Assembly: GCF_001665685.1 (NCBI RefSeq)
Contig: NZ_LZTB01000104.1
Coordinates: 1 to 64,000, forward strand
Length of the DNA: 64,000 nt
Source: Mycobacterium sp. 852013-50091_SCH5140682
GTDB lineage: Bacteria > Actinomycetota > Actinomycetes > Mycobacteriales > Mycobacteriaceae
Direction of reading: 5' to 3'
The position numbers and the translations under genes were made by a program. Each line of letters starts with the position of its first letter. Position 1 is the stretch's first letter. The notes beneath the pieces were generated by a model. The model searched no databases and was not told the DNA's origin. It was given only the letters and a program-made list of their open reading frames with translations. Positions 50,162-58,330 of this stretch are shown piece by piece.

Positions 50162-50272
50162 ATGCCGGTCGTCGTGGTTCTCCTGGTCACCGCGCCCTTG
50201 TTCGCCTGGGCGCTGCACGACCTGCAGGCCTTCGCTGAGCGGTATGTCGCCTGCAAACACGCCAACGACTGA
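50162..50272 (+). CDS. 36-residue membrane microprotein upstream of permease
   Basis: MPVVVVLLVTAPLFAWALHD then LQAFAERYVACKHAND: one hydrophobic helix, then a charged amphipathic helix. It has a perfect SD (GAGGAGG) 6 nt before the ATG. Very short proteins with an FAWALHDLQA-type motif occur beside actinobacterial amino-acid permeases. Probably a permease accessory subunit. Confidence 0.7.
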   Translation: MPVVVVLLVTAPLFAWALHDLQAFAERYVACKHAND

Positions 50273-50309
50273 CTGACCACGTCCGGTCACCGACCTGAAA
50301 GACACCGCT

Positions 50310-51860
50310 ATGTCCAGCACACCACTTTCCGGGGACGCGCTGCCCCACGGTGAAGACGACGACGCCGCTCAACTCGCGGCTCTGGGCTTCCAATCCGAGT
50401 TCAAACGTGACATGAGCCTGTGGGCGAACTTCTCGCTCGGCTTCACCTACCTGTCCCCAGTGGTCGGCATCTACACCGTGTTCGCGATCGCCATCGCAGC
50501 TGCCGGTCCGCCGATGATCTGGAGCTTGCTCATCGCCGGCGTCGGACAGTTACTCGTCGCGTTGGTGTTCAGCGAGGTGGTCGCCCAATTCCCGGTTGCC
50601 GGCGGCGTCTATCCGTGGGCGCGGCGGCTCTGGGGCCGCAAATGGGCATGGATGACCGGTTGGGTCTACCTGTTCGCACTCCTGGCCACCATCGCCGGTG
50701 TCGCCTACGGGGCCGGGCCGTTCGTTGCGGCCGTGCTCGGCTTCACCCCGTCGGTGCACGCCACGATCTGGTGCGCACTGGCGATCCTGGCCGTGGCCAC
50801 CACGATCAACCTCACCGGAACCAAAATCCTCAGCTATTTCGCCATATTCGGGTTCACCGCCGAACTCATCGGAGCGCTGGTCGTCGGTGTCTGGTTGCTG
50901 ATCAGCCAGCGTCACCACGGGCTGGGCGTGCTGTTCCACAGCTTCGGCGCCGAGGGTAACCACAGCTTCCTCTACGCCTTTCTCGCGGCCAGCCTCATCG
51001 GGGTCTATCAGTACTACGGTTTCGAAGCCTGCGGCGACGTCGCCGAAGAGGTCAAGAACCCCGGCGTCCAGATCCCCAAATCGATGCGTCGCACCATCTA
51101 TATCGGCGGCGCCGCAGCGACATTCGTCTGCCTGAGCCTTATCCTCTCCGTCGTCGACTTCGGGGCCGTCATCTCAGGCGCCGACGCAGATCCCATCTCC
51201 ACCATCCTGGCCAACGCCTTCGGCACGGTGGGATCCAAAGTCGTTCTCTCCGTTGTCCTCATCTCGTTCGTGTCGTGCGCGCTGAGCCTGCAGGCCGCAG
51301 CCAGCCGGCTGATCTACTCGTATGGCCGCGACGGCATGATCGTCGGCGCCTCACTGTGGTCACGCTTCGACCACAAGCGCCACGTCCCGCCGTATGCACT
51401 CCTGGCTGCTGTGGTCATTCCCGCAGCCCTGATCATCGGCTCTATCGTGTCCACCGACGCCTTGACCAAACTCATCAGCTTCGGCTCGGTCGGCATTTAC
51501 ATCGCTTTCCAGATGGTCGTGCTGGCCGCGCTGCGCGCACGCATCAAAGGTTGGACAGCGACCGGAAAATACCGCCTGCAGAAATGGGCCTGGCCGGTCA
51601 ACATCGGCGCCTTGATCTACGGCGTCGCCGCCATCGTCAACATCAGCTGGCCGCGCACCCCCGAAGCCCCTTGGTATGACAACTACATCGTCGCGGTCAT
51701 GTCCTTGGTCGTCATCGGCTTGGGCTTGCTCTACATGGTCTTGGCCCGCTCACACAACAACGGCACCGCCCCGTACGGCGACGCCATTCCCACCACCGTG
51801 CCCACCACCGCGCGCCCGGTGGCCACTCCCCAGCTGGCAGGAGAACTCGATGTCCACTGA
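50310..51860 (+). CDS. APC-family amino acid/amine permease
   Basis: A 516-residue protein with about 12 membrane helices. The N-terminal LGFQSEFKRDMSLWANFSLGFTYLSPVVG and the loop YYGFEACGDVAEEVKNPGVQIPKSMRR are APC-superfamily hallmarks. It likely imports the amine (or its product) handled by the P450 system. It overlaps the P450 start by 11 nt. Confidence 0.9.
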   Translation: MSSTPLSGDALPHGEDDDAAQLAALGFQSEFKRDMSLWANFSLGFTYLSPVVGIYTVFAIAIAAAGPPMIWSLLIAGVGQLLVALVFSEVVAQFPVAGGVYPWARRLWGRKWAWMTGWVYLFALLATIAGVAYGAGPFVAAVLGFTPSVHATIWCALAILAVATTINLTGTKILSYFAIFGFTAELIGALVVGVWLLISQRHHGLGVLFHSFGAEGNHSFLYAFLAASLIGVYQYYGFEACGDVAEEVKNPGVQIPKSMRRTIYIGGAAATFVCLSLILSVVDFGAVISGADADPISTILANAFGTVGSKVVLSVVLISFVSCALSLQAAASRLIYSYGRDGMIVGASLWSRFDHKRHVPPYALLAAVVIPAALIIGSIVSTDALTKLISFGSVGIYIAFQMVVLAALRARIKGWTATGKYRLQKWAWPVNIGALIYGVAAIVNISWPRTPEAPWYDNYIVAVMSLVVIGLGLLYMVLARSHNNGTAPYGDAIPTTVPTTARPVATPQLAGELDVH

Positions 51861-53049
51861 ACAACTCACCGACGCGCCGTACCTGAACCTCGCCGACCCG
51901 GCCTTCTCGGTCCAGTCTGCCGACGTTCGCACCGCGCGCGACGAAAACTGGTATGCCCGAACCCCATACGGGCTGGCAGTGCTGCGCTACGACGAGGTGG
52001 GCAAGCTGATGAAGGACCGCCGCCTGCGCCAGGGCAGCTGGGCCTGGCCCGCTCACAACGGCGTCACCGAAGGCGCCTTTGCACACTGGTGGAGCAAGGC
52101 CCTGCTCAACATCGAGGGCGAAGATCACCACCGCCTGCGCCGCCTGATGAATCCAGCCTTCTCCCCAAAACTGATCGGGGGACTGGTCCCACGATTCCAG
52201 GCACTGGCCAACGAGCTGATCGACACCTTCTACGACGAAGGCCACTGCGACTTCGCCGCACAGTTCGCCGAGCCCTACGCTGCGCGCGTCATCGCGATCA
52301 TGCTCGGCATCGACGAATCGCATTGGAAGCGAATCGCCGCCTGGTCCAACGACATCGGACTGTCCCTGGGCGTCACCTTCAAGCAGGACCTGGACCGCAT
52401 CGAAACGGCACTGGCGGGGCTCTACGGGTACGCCGACGACCTCATCGCCGAACGCCAGGCCAACCCCGGTGACGACTTCGTGTCCCGGCTCGTGCTCGCC
52501 GAACGCGATGGCGAGCATCTTTCCCGCGACGAGCTGCGCGTGGCCCTCGTGCTGCTCATCTTCGGTGGCATGGACACGACCCGCAACCAGCTCGGCCTGG
52601 CGATGCAGACCTTCATGACCTACCCCGACCAGTGGGAGCTGCTGGCCCGACGCCCGGAGTTGGGCAAGGCCGCTGTCGAGGAGGCCATGCGAGTCAACCC
52701 AACCGTCACCTGGGTGACCCGTGAAGCGTTGGAAGACTTCGACTACCAGGGACTGCACATCACCGCAGGCACCACCATCCACCTGCTGTCGGAGTCCGCC
52801 GGCACCGACCCCCGCGTCATCGACGGCAAACCGTTCGACCTGGAGGCCACCCGGCCGGCGCACTTCGGATTTGGCGGCGGCATCCACCACTGCCTGGGGC
52901 ATTTCGTGGCCCGCAGTGACATGAGCGAGGCGCTACCTCTGCTGGCTCGGCGCCTGCGCAATCCCCGCATCGACGGCACCCCCACCTGGCTACCGCTCAG
53001 TGGCAACACCGGTCCGATCTATCTGCCCATCAGCTTTGACCGCGCGTGA
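51850..53049 (+). CDS. Cytochrome P450 (CYP151-like, secondary-amine monooxygenase candidate)
   Basis: A 399-residue soluble P450. The I-helix is FGGMDTTRNQ (239-246), ExxR is E278-R281, and the heme loop FGFGGGIHHCLG has ligand Cys348. The D-T-T version of the oxygen-activation motif is normal. Context (ferredoxin, reductase, glutamine-synthetase-like gene, GntR regulator) matches mycobacterial pip/mor loci for piperidine, pyrrolidine and morpholine oxidation. The substrate is inferred. The SD (CAGGAGAA) lies inside the permease gene. Confidence 0.88.
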   Translation: MSTEQLTDAPYLNLADPAFSVQSADVRTARDENWYARTPYGLAVLRYDEVGKLMKDRRLRQGSWAWPAHNGVTEGAFAHWWSKALLNIEGEDHHRLRRLMNPAFSPKLIGGLVPRFQALANELIDTFYDEGHCDFAAQFAEPYAARVIAIMLGIDESHWKRIAAWSNDIGLSLGVTFKQDLDRIETALAGLYGYADDLIAERQANPGDDFVSRLVLAERDGEHLSRDELRVALVLLIFGGMDTTRNQLGLAMQTFMTYPDQWELLARRPELGKAAVEEAMRVNPTVTWVTREALEDFDYQGLHITAGTTIHLLSESAGTDPRVIDGKPFDLEATRPAHFGFGGGIHHCLGHFVARSDMSEALPLLARRLRNPRIDGTPTWLPLSGNTGPIYLPISFDRA

Positions 53050-53091
53050 GTCCGCAGCCGGCCCGAGAAGCATTACAAGAAAAGGAAAACC

Positions 53092-53283
53092 ATGAAAGTT
53101 CACGTTGACCGCAAACTGTGCGACGACCACGGACAGTGCACCATCGCCTCACCCACCGTGTTCCGCATGAACGACGACGGCAAACTCGAATACGACACCG
53201 ACGTCGACGAGAGTCTGCGCGACGAGGTCGAAGAAGCGGCCGACGTCTGCCCCGTGCAAGCCATCTTGCTCGACGGGAACTGA
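53092..53283 (+). CDS. [3Fe-4S] ferredoxin
   Basis: A 63-residue protein. C10-x2-H13-x2-C16 and C53-P: three cysteines with His replacing the fourth ligand, the pattern of P450-serving 3Fe-4S ferredoxins in actinobacteria. It passes electrons from the reductase encoded next to the P450 encoded before. The Shine-Dalgarno is weak, within AAGAAAAGGAAA upstream. Confidence 0.92.
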   Translation: MKVHVDRKLCDDHGQCTIASPTVFRMNDDGKLEYDTDVDESLRDEVEEAADVCPVQAILLDGN

Positions 53284-53286
53284 GCA

Positions 53287-54549
53287 ATGTCATCCCGCGT
53301 GATCGTCGTCGGCGCCTCCATGGGCGGTCTACGCGCAGCCGAACAGCTGCGTGCCCAAGGATTCGCCGGCGACATCACCCTCGTCGGCGCCGAGAACCAT
53401 CTGCCCTACAACCGGCCGCCGCTGTCCAAAGATGTACTGGCACAGCACCGCGACGACGACAACTCAGGACCGGACCACTGGCACCGCGACGTCGCTTTCC
53501 GGCAGCGCAAAAGCACCGCCGACGTCACGTGGCGGCTCGGTCAACCCGTCGTATCCAGCGACCTCGATGCGCGGACCGTCACGCTGGCCGATGGCACCGT
53601 CCTGTCCTACGACGGTCTGGTCATCGCCACCGGCCTGCGCCCACGCAGGCTGCCGTTCGACCGACCGCAGCACGGCCGGCACGTCATCCGTACCCTCGAC
53701 GACGCCATCGGTCTGCGCGCGGAACTGCGACCCGAGGCCGAAGTGGTGGTGGTCGGCGGCGGATTCATCGGATGCGAGACTGCTGCCACCGCCCGCAAGA
53801 TCGGCGCAACAGTACACATCGTCGAACCCCAACCCGTCCCGATGATCCGGCCGCTCGGAACGGTATTGGGACAATCCCTGCAACGTGTGCACGAGTCCCA
53901 CGGGGTCACCGTGCACACCGGTGTCCAGGTGGCCGCCTTGCTGGCCGAATCGGCCCAACCGGACAAGCTGCGCGGTGTTCAGCTCACCAACGGAATCACC
54001 ATCGACGCGGACGTGCTCATCGAATCGGTGGGTTCACACCCCAATGTCGAATGGCTCGACGGCAACGGCCTCGACTTGAGCAACGGGGTGCTCTGCGACA
54101 ACCACATGCGGGTACTGACTCAGCGCGGCACCGTCGCCGTCGGCGACGTCGCCCGCTTCCCGGATGTCACCACCGGCGACGCGGCCCGGCGCATCGAACA
54201 CTGGTCCATACCAACCGATACCGCCAAACGTGCCGCCAAAACCCTGATCGCAGATCTCGCCGGGCAACCCGATGACACTGTGCCATTCCTGCCGCTGCCG
54301 TCGTTCTGGAGCGACCAGTACGACGTCCGGTTGCAAGGCTACGGCTCACCGGGTGACGCCGACCGCAGCGCCGTCCTGGAAGGAACTCTCGACCCGACCG
54401 GAAATACCCCACCGCTGCCGGGCACCGTCGTGGGCTACTACCGCAGCGATGCCCTCGTCGGCGTCGTAATGATCACCCCCACCTCCACTCAAAACCTGCA
54501 CTACCGCCAACAAGTCGATACCGCCCGCGCGCAGCTGCAGCCCGCCTGA
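53287..54549 (+). CDS. FAD/NAD(P)-dependent ferredoxin reductase
   Basis: A 420-residue protein. The FAD fold has VVGASMGGLRAAEQLR, the NAD(P) fold VVVGGGFIGCETAATAR, and the conserved end of the FAD site is VAVGDVARF. Typical of the ferredoxin reductases of bacterial P450 systems. The start is 3 nt after the ferredoxin stop. It completes a three-component monooxygenase. Confidence 0.9.
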   Translation: MSSRVIVVGASMGGLRAAEQLRAQGFAGDITLVGAENHLPYNRPPLSKDVLAQHRDDDNSGPDHWHRDVAFRQRKSTADVTWRLGQPVVSSDLDARTVTLADGTVLSYDGLVIATGLRPRRLPFDRPQHGRHVIRTLDDAIGLRAELRPEAEVVVVGGGFIGCETAATARKIGATVHIVEPQPVPMIRPLGTVLGQSLQRVHESHGVTVHTGVQVAALLAESAQPDKLRGVQLTNGITIDADVLIESVGSHPNVEWLDGNGLDLSNGVLCDNHMRVLTQRGTVAVGDVARFPDVTTGDAARRIEHWSIPTDTAKRAAKTLIADLAGQPDDTVPFLPLPSFWSDQYDVRLQGYGSPGDADRSAVLEGTLDPTGNTPPLPGTVVGYYRSDALVGVVMITPTSTQNLHYRQQVDTARAQLQPA

Positions 54550-54579
54550 CCCACCCCTTCCAGAACACCAGGAACCGAC

Positions 54580-55956
54580 ATGACCACCACAGCGCTCGAC
54601 CAGCACCGCCACGTCAACACCACCGACTCCCGCATCGCCGACATCGAAACGGCGATGAAAGACCGCGGTGTGGAATACCTCTACTACCAGCTGGTCACCC
54701 TGACCGGCCGCACCGTCGCCAAAGTCGTTCCCGCCGAACATCTTCGACGCAACCTCGAAAAAGGCGTCCAGTTCCACCGCACCGCCATGACCGACTTGCA
54801 CAGCGACCGCACAGGCCGCCTGCTCGGCGGGGGAGTCGACGCTGCCGAGCTGACCGCCATCCCCGATCTGGACACCTTCGCCGTCCTACCCTGGGACACC
54901 TCGGTCGCCCGATTCCTCTGCACCGCCTACGAGCCCGACCACATCGCCAACGTCGGCGGCAGCTACCTCGGCCTGGACACGCGTGCCACCCTCAAGCGTG
55001 CCCACGCCGCGTTCACCGAAGACACCGGCTTCGTCCTCAAGAGCGGCTGCGAACCCGAAATGACCTGGTATGGACCAGGAATGGATGTCCCAGTGCGACC
55101 CGGCGGCAGCGCTGCCTACCAGACCGCCAATCTCGAACTCATGCGGCCGATCTACAAGAGCGTCATCACCTACGCCCGCGAGTTCGGCCTGGACATGATC
55201 GAAGGTGACTACGAAGATCCAGGCCAACTGGAACTGAACTGGCTGTTCGACGACTGCGTGCTTACCGCCGACCGGCTCATCACCTACCGCCAGATCTGCC
55301 ATCAGGTCGCCCGCGAGCACGGCATCAAGGCGAGCTTCATGCCCAAGCCCGCTCAAGGCTCGATGGGCAACGGCTGCCATCACAATGTCAGCCTCTGGAA
55401 CGACGAGGAGAACGTGTTCGTCGAGCCCGGCCGCCGCGACCTGCACCTGACCAAGGTCGGCCTGCACGCACTCGGTGGCGTGCTTGCCCACGCCGCCGGA
55501 TCAATCGCGATCATGGCCTCAACGGTGAACTCCTACAAGCGATTCTGGGACGGTGGGCAGTTCGCGCCGACTGCGGTGAACTGGGGAATGGACAACAAGA
55601 CGTGCACCGTGCGCCTGTCCGCGATCGGGCGGCTGGAATACAAAGTGCCCGACGCCAGCGTCAACCCCTACCTGTCGCACACCGCGCTGCTCGCCGCGAT
55701 GAAGGACGGCATCGACAACGCCACCGATCCAGGCGAACCGCAGGTCGGCAGCAGCTACGACGGCCAGGCCCGGCACGCCAAGTTACCCCTGACGCTCGGT
55801 GATGCCGTGATGCAGTTCAACAGCAACCCCGTCATTCGCGGGGCGTTCTCACCCGAACTCGCCGACCAGTACGCCGAGGTGAAGTTCGACGAATGGGCCC
55901 GCGCATGCGGCGCCGTGACCGATTTCGACCGCGAAATGTACTTGGAGTATCTGTGA
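54580..55956 (+). CDS. Glutamine-synthetase-family gamma-glutamyl-amine ligase
   Basis: A 458-residue protein. GS catalytic features: GCEPEMTWY, EGDYEDPGQLELNW (Glu ligands), GNGCHHNVSLW (His), NSYKRFWDGGQFAP (Arg loop). The divergence, and the absence of the nitrogen-regulation adenylylation motif, suggest ligation of glutamate to an amine, as in PuuA/IpuC-type enzymes. The two hydrolases in the locus would cleave the product. The SD is weak and lies within CCAGGAACC upstream. Confidence 0.85.
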   Translation: MTTTALDQHRHVNTTDSRIADIETAMKDRGVEYLYYQLVTLTGRTVAKVVPAEHLRRNLEKGVQFHRTAMTDLHSDRTGRLLGGGVDAAELTAIPDLDTFAVLPWDTSVARFLCTAYEPDHIANVGGSYLGLDTRATLKRAHAAFTEDTGFVLKSGCEPEMTWYGPGMDVPVRPGGSAAYQTANLELMRPIYKSVITYAREFGLDMIEGDYEDPGQLELNWLFDDCVLTADRLITYRQICHQVAREHGIKASFMPKPAQGSMGNGCHHNVSLWNDEENVFVEPGRRDLHLTKVGLHALGGVLAHAAGSIAIMASTVNSYKRFWDGGQFAPTAVNWGMDNKTCTVRLSAIGRLEYKVPDASVNPYLSHTALLAAMKDGIDNATDPGEPQVGSSYDGQARHAKLPLTLGDAVMQFNSNPVIRGAFSPELADQYAEVKFDEWARACGAVTDFDREMYLEYL

Positions 55957-56672
55957 ACCAGCCCTTGCGCCTCATCTGTGTCGATTTGTCCGCACCACCG
56001 CTGTTCGAGAAGGCCGAACCTGACGGTACCCGCCGCGGATACGAACCCTCGGCCGCCGACATCGTCGCCGCGAAACTGGGACGTCCCGTCGAGTGGGTCG
56101 TCACCAGCTGGGGGGACATGATCCCAGCCGTCAATGACGGTCGCGGCGACGCGATCTGGTGCGGCCAGGGCATCACCGCCGAGCGGGCGGCTCTGGTCGA
56201 CTTCACCGATCCCTACGCCGTATTCGACGAATCCTTGCTGGTGCGCGCGGATGCGGACATCACCACCGTCGCCGACCTCGGCGGCAAACGCATCGGGGCC
56301 ATCGCCGGCAGCACCAACATGGCCTTGGCCAGCACCTTCCCCGGCGCGGTGACCGTGCCGTTCGAGGGTACCGACGACGTCTTCGGGGACATGATCGCCG
56401 CGCTGCGGGCAGGCACGATCGAGGGCTTTGTCGACGACGACGTCGCACTCGTGCCCGTCGGCGACGAACCCGACCTGAAAGTCGCATTCACCATCGCCAC
56501 CCGCAACCGATGGGGCGTCGCGGTCGCCAAGGGCAACGAGGCCTTGCGGGACGAACTCAACGGTGCTCTGCGCGAATCGATCTCGGACGGCAGCCTGGAA
56601 GAGGTGTGGCAGCACTGGATGCCGAATTTGGCATTCCCACTGCACGACGATGTGGTTGGCGGATCGCGATGA
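55953..56672 (+). CDS. Cytoplasmic solute-binding-protein-like (SBP_bac_3) protein
   Basis: A 239-residue protein with the family-3 binding fold: LVDFTDPYAVFDESLLVRADADITTVADLGGKRIGAIAGSTN and AALRAGTIEGFVDDD. It has no signal peptide or lipobox and is encoded without ABC transporter genes. It is therefore likely an intracellular ligand-binding or chaperone-like protein. It overlaps both neighbours by 4 nt. Confidence 0.82.
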   Translation: MNQPLRLICVDLSAPPLFEKAEPDGTRRGYEPSAADIVAAKLGRPVEWVVTSWGDMIPAVNDGRGDAIWCGQGITAERAALVDFTDPYAVFDESLLVRADADITTVADLGGKRIGAIAGSTNMALASTFPGAVTVPFEGTDDVFGDMIAALRAGTIEGFVDDDVALVPVGDEPDLKVAFTIATRNRWGVAVAKGNEALRDELNGALRESISDGSLEEVWQHWMPNLAFPLHDDVVGGSR

Positions 56673-57409
56673 GCAGGCCGTTCATCGCGGTGCCTGCGAT
56701 CCGCTCACCGAAGATCGCCGGGCTCCGTCGCTCGGGAGTCGTCGCCGCGGACAAGATCTGCGACGCGATCTTCCGCGCGGGCGGTGACCCGTATCTGCTT
56801 CCCCCTGGTGACGTCATCGGCGAACGACTGCGCTACGCCGACGGCGCAGTCATTCCCGGTGGCGCCGATCTGGACCCGGCCACGTACGGGCAGGACCGCG
56901 ATGAGCGGACCGAGAGTAGCGACACCGTTCAGGATGCCTACGACCTCGCCTTTGCCGCTGTGCTCCTGGACCTACAGATCCCGTTTCTGGCGATCTGTCG
57001 AGGCATGCAGGTGCTCAACGTCGCCCTGGGCGGCTCACTCACCCAGCACTTGACTGAAACGACTGTGCCACATCGCAATTCGATGCACGAGGTGAACCTA
57101 ACCCCCGGCTGCGCCACCGCCGTCGCGATGGGAGGTCACGAGTTCGAGGTGTCGTCGTATCACCATCAAGCGATCGACCGACTCGGTGCGGGTCTGCGGG
57201 TGGCGGGCCGCGCTGTCGACGGCTGCATCGAGGTCATCGAACACACCAACGCCCCCGTACTCGCGGTCCAGTGGCATCCCGAAGACGACGCCGACACCGC
57301 CGCACATCAGCAGGGACTGTTCAATTCGGTGATCGCTGCCGCCCAGGATCGCCGACGCCAGGGCGCCCCTTCCTCTTCCTCGACGGCCCTCGCCGACGCG
57401 TTGAGGTAG
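56669..57409 (+). CDS. Second gamma-glutamyl hydrolase (PuuD-type)
   Basis: A 246-residue protein. Cys110 is in LAICRGMQVLN, and His203/Glu205 in VQWHPED. It is a paralogue of the 47561 gene, with differing spacing and N-terminus. As the last gene of the P450 operon it would release free acid and glutamate from gamma-glutamyl intermediates. ATG 56669 overlaps the preceding TGA. Confidence 0.88.
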   Translation: MSRPFIAVPAIRSPKIAGLRRSGVVAADKICDAIFRAGGDPYLLPPGDVIGERLRYADGAVIPGGADLDPATYGQDRDERTESSDTVQDAYDLAFAAVLLDLQIPFLAICRGMQVLNVALGGSLTQHLTETTVPHRNSMHEVNLTPGCATAVAMGGHEFEVSSYHHQAIDRLGAGLRVAGRAVDGCIEVIEHTNAPVLAVQWHPEDDADTAAHQQGLFNSVIAAAQDRRRQGAPSSSSTALADALR

Positions 57410-57422
57410 AACGCGCGGCTGG

Positions 57423-57452
57423 CGTCCTCGTTCCCAACGTCCTCGTTCCCAA
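57423..57452. repeat. Perfect 15-bp tandem duplication
   Basis: CGTCCTCGTTCCCAA at 57423-57437 and again at 57438-57452, just after the P450 operon. Probably replication slippage in an intergenic region. No terminator hairpin is evident here. Confidence 0.9.
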
Positions 57453-57499
57453 TTTGCTGTTTCCGCGCATTTCGCCAAGGTTTGCCGCACAGTGGTTGG

Positions 57500-57931
57500 A
57501 TGCCAGTCTCGAGGCGTCTCATCATGTTGCCTGCGGCCATCGCCGCCGCAGCCCTGACCTTCACCGCGGCGGGCTGCCACAAGTCGGCCGACGAGGCCAA
57601 ACCCACACCTGCACAGGCACCCGCGTCCACACCTGCGGAAGCGCCCGAATCGAGTCCATCTCAATCGCCCGCTGCCGCAGCTGATGCGACGGTTCTCTTC
57701 GAGGTCACCGGCTCGGGAACGGCGATCACCATCGATACCGACCCGCCGACTGATCGGGTGTATGACGCGCCGCTGCCATGGCAGCGCACCATCACCGTCG
57801 GACCCGATGTGCAACTGCTTCAAGTGGTTGCCGTAGGCGCTGACAACGCGGGCTGCCGGATTACTCTCAACGGCCAGGTGGTGACCGAGCAGCCTGCCGG
57901 GACTGCGCACTGCACATACACCCGACCGTAA
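57500..57931 (+). CDS. MmpS-like lipoprotein
   Basis: A 143-residue protein. The signal peptide ends in the lipobox TAAGC, then a Pro/Ala/Ser linker and a beta domain FEVTGSGTAITIDTDPPT ... LLQVVAVGADNAGCRITLNGQV ... GTAHC, which has the strand order and Cys pair of MmpS-type periplasmic domains. No mmpL gene is nearby. Start ATG 57500; TTG 57482 is possible. Confidence 0.75.
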   Translation: MPVSRRLIMLPAAIAAAALTFTAAGCHKSADEAKPTPAQAPASTPAEAPESSPSQSPAAAADATVLFEVTGSGTAITIDTDPPTDRVYDAPLPWQRTITVGPDVQLLQVVAVGADNAGCRITLNGQVVTEQPAGTAHCTYTRP

Positions 57932-58056
57932 GCGCTGTAGGTATCGAATCGATCCGGATGGCGACGTGAACGATATACGGTGGGCCACTTAAGAATTCGG
58001 CGCAGTAAAGAACCGACTGGGCATTCTCACCCGGCACGCGGATCATGGAGGTCATG

Positions 58057-58326
58057 ATGCGAATCTGGTTGCTGTGCGCCCCATTGCTACTGGGCGCCGC
58101 CGCACTCGTGACGTCGCCGATCGCGTCAGCGGGCGCCGACGATGTCATCAGCGATCTTGAGGCGCAGGGCTACACCGTGCATATCAACTGGACCAACGGA
58201 TTCGACACCAAGCCGCTGTCGGAGTGCTGGGTGACCGGCGTCAACAACCCCAGCAACCAGAAGCCCGGTCCGGGGACGTTCGTCACGGTGTACGTCGACG
58301 TCGCGTGCCCCAATCACGACTACTGA
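58057..58326 (+). CDS. Small secreted mycobacterial protein
   Basis: An 89-residue protein. The signal peptide (MRIWLLCAPLLLGAAALVTS, cut after ASA) is followed by ADDVISDLEAQGYTVHINWTNG and two cysteines (SECWVTG, VACPNH), a pattern shared by short secreted mycobacterial proteins of unknown function. ATG 58057 is chosen for its spacing of 5 nt from GGAGG; ATGs at 58045 and 58054 are possible. Convergent with the next gene. Confidence 0.7.
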   Translation: MRIWLLCAPLLLGAAALVTSPIASAGADDVISDLEAQGYTVHINWTNGFDTKPLSECWVTGVNNPSNQKPGPGTFVTVYVDVACPNHDY

Positions 58327-58330
58327 GGGG

